Below, one piece after another: positions 62,729-64,000 of a stretch of DNA of 64,000 nt. Position numbers and translations under genes: made by a program. The stretch is from positions 372,001 through 436,000 of the forward strand of contig NZ_JABBFP010000002.1 in NCBI RefSeq assembly GCF_018494085.1. Direction: 5' to 3'. The notes beneath the pieces were generated by a model. That model ran no database searches and was not told where the DNA came from. It worked only from the letters and a program-made list of their open reading frames with translations. This DNA is from Rosenbergiella collisarenosi. Lineage in GTDB: Bacteria; Pseudomonadota; Gammaproteobacteria; Enterobacterales; Enterobacteriaceae. How positions within the stretch are numbered: the stretch's first letter is position 1; each line of letters begins with the position of its first letter.

Positions 62729-64000
62729 ATGTTAGACACTCAATTACAAACACAATTAAGCGCTTATTTAGAGAAGCTCACCAAACCTATCGAGCTGGTG
62801 GCTAATCTTGACGATTCGTCAGCCTCCAATGAGGTCCGTCAACTGCTTGGGCAGATCGCGGCATTATCGGATAAGGTGAGTGTTGTCGAAGAAAAACGTG
62901 CGGATTTCCGTCAGCCTTCATTTCTGATTACGCCACAAGGCGAGCGGCACGGACCGCGTTTCGCAGGTTCCCCCCTTGGACACGAATTTACCTCTTTGGT
63001 CCTCGCCTTGTTACAAACAGGGGGGCATCCTTCTAAAGAGAGCCAAGCGCTTTTAGAGCAGATCAAACAGTTACCGGACGAGTTACATTTTGAGACCTAT
63101 TATTCGCTCTCCTGCCATAACTGCCCAGATGTGGTACAAGCCCTGAATCTATTAGCCATCCTTAATCCGCGTATTCACCATACCGCGATCGATGGCGGTA
63201 AATTCCAACAAGAGATCAGCGATCGCAATATCATGGGTGTTCCTGCGGTGTTCTTAAACGGAGAGAGCTTCGGCCACGGGCGAATGACCTTAGCGGAGAT
63301 CGTTAATAAGGTCGACAGCGGTGCGGCGGCTCGTCAAGCGCAGTCTTTAAGTGAACAAGCGCCGTTTGATGTCTTAATTATCGGCAGTGGCCCGGCGGGC
63401 GCAGCGGCGGCAGTCTATACCGCCCGTAAAGGGATCCGTACAGGGTTACTCGGAGAGCGTTTCGGTGGTCAGGTTCTTGATACGGTAGATATCGAAAACT
63501 ATATCTCAGTCCCGAAAACCGAGGGTAGCCGCTTAGCCACAGCGCTTCGGACGCATGTTGAGGACTATCAGGTCGATGTGATCGATGCTCAACAAGCCGT
63601 GCAGCTTACGCCTGCGCAGGAGCGAGGAGGGCTACATCAGCTGCATACCGCGAGTGGTGCAATACTCAGCGCCAAGAGCATTATTCTCGCGACCGGGGCC
63701 CGTTGGCGAAATATGGGGGTACCGGGCGAAGAAGAGTACCGTACGCGTGGCGTGACCTATTGCCCGCACTGTGACGGCCCTTTATTTAAAGGTAAGCGAG
63801 TTGCGGTCGTCGGCGGCGGAAACTCCGGAGTAGAAGCGGCAATCGATCTTGCAGGTTTAGTCGAGCATGTGACGCTATTGGAGTTCGCCGATGTGTTGAA
63901 GGCCGATCAGGTGCTGCAAACGAAGCTACGTAGCCTGCCGAATGTTGAGGTGATTGTGAATGCCCATACTCAAGAAGTGCTGGGCGATGGTCAGCAGGTG
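62729..64000 (+). CDS. ahpF: Alkyl hydroperoxide reductase flavoprotein, truncated by window end
   Basis: The gene begins at ATG 62729 after GGGGAGGG and stays open for 424 codons to the window edge; the full protein should be about 520 residues. The N-terminal thioredoxin-fold domain has CHNC (about 129-132), followed by a FAD-binding [17 protein letters not shown] and the thioredoxin-reductase-like CPHC redox pair, and the NAD-binding [17 protein letters not shown]. Confidence 0.97.
   Translation, partial: MLDTQLQTQLSAYLEKLTKPIELVANLDDSSASNEVRQLLGQIAALSDKVSVVEEKRADFRQPSFLITPQGERHGPRFAGSPLGHEFTSLVLALLQTGGHPSKESQALLEQIKQLPDELHFETYYSLSCHNCPDVVQALNLLAILNPRIHHTAIDGGKFQQEISDRNIMGVPAVFLNGESFGHGRMTLAEIVNKVDSGAAARQAQSLSEQAPFDVLIIGSGPAGAAAAVYTARKGIRTGLLGERFGGQVLDTVDIENYISVPKTEGSRLATALRTHVEDYQVDVIDAQQAVQLTPAQERGGLHQLHTASGAILSAKSIILATGARWRNMGVPGEEEYRTRGVTYCPHCDGPLFKGKRVAVVGGGNSGVEAAIDLAGLVEHVTLLEFADVLKADQVLQTKLRSLPNVEVIVNAHTQEVLGDGQQV

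Overview
This window joins a nearly complete late half of a lambdoid siphovirus prophage (about 1-33150) to a block of ordinary enterobacterial chromosome (about 33150-64000). The chromosomal genes (yejM, yejL, yejK, rplY, radD, rsuA, mepS, lpxT, yeiP, fruBKA, nfo, yeiE, lysP, folE, yeiB, sanA, maeA, cdd, metG, mrp, ahpC, ahpF) are close in sequence and largely in order to those of Escherichia coli, so the host is a member of the Enterobacterales. Several neighbourhoods differ from E. coli (maeA lies between sanA and cdd, and yfcH sits next to sanA). I cannot name the genus from sequence alone.

The prophage starts outside the window on the left: no integrase or CI-type repressor is present. 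It reads rightwards as a Cro/YdaS-like regulator with operator-like repeats, a YmfL/CII-like regulator, and a replication gene holding a five-iteron origin. Then come an ANR/PerC-like regulator, a Dam-type methylase, RusA, a Lar-like anti-restriction protein, a HAD phosphatase, NinX-like and KilA-N proteins, and a DUF968 nuclease-like protein. A DUF1133 protein sits in the position of the late antiterminator Q. The lysis cassette follows (two holin-like proteins, a GH19 endolysin, an Rz-like spanin with nested Rz1). The HK97-type head module is HNH, a probable cos region, TerS, TerL, portal, ClpP-like protease, capsid and connectors. The long-tail module is tail tube, chaperones G and GT made through a GGGAAAG -1 frameshift, tape measure, tip proteins, an NlpC/P60 peptidase, a J-like tip protein and a large fibre. 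The right end carries probable conversion genes (an O-antigen-type acyltransferase on the opposite strand and a UmuD-like protein lacking its catalytic residues), three 11-bp direct repeats resembling integrase arm sites, and an intact tRNA-Pro(GGG). The tRNA 3' end is the probable attachment site.

In the chromosome, the fructose PTS operon fruBKA lies behind a clear Cra operator, lysP is next to its probable regulator yeiE, and a RelE/HigA-type toxin-antitoxin pair with a palindromic operator sits in a synteny break between yeiB and yfcH, followed by 589 bp without a gene. The window ends inside ahpF.

The points I find most worth checking are the 22-bp-phased iteron origin inside a coding sequence, the G/GT frameshift, the hairpin covering the holin ribosome binding site, the hairpins after the capsid and tail-tube genes, the terminator-flanked secreted moron between the tail chaperone and tape measure, the inactive UmuD homologue beside the attachment site, and the palindrome in the putative cos region. 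I did not find a clearly new multi-gene system.
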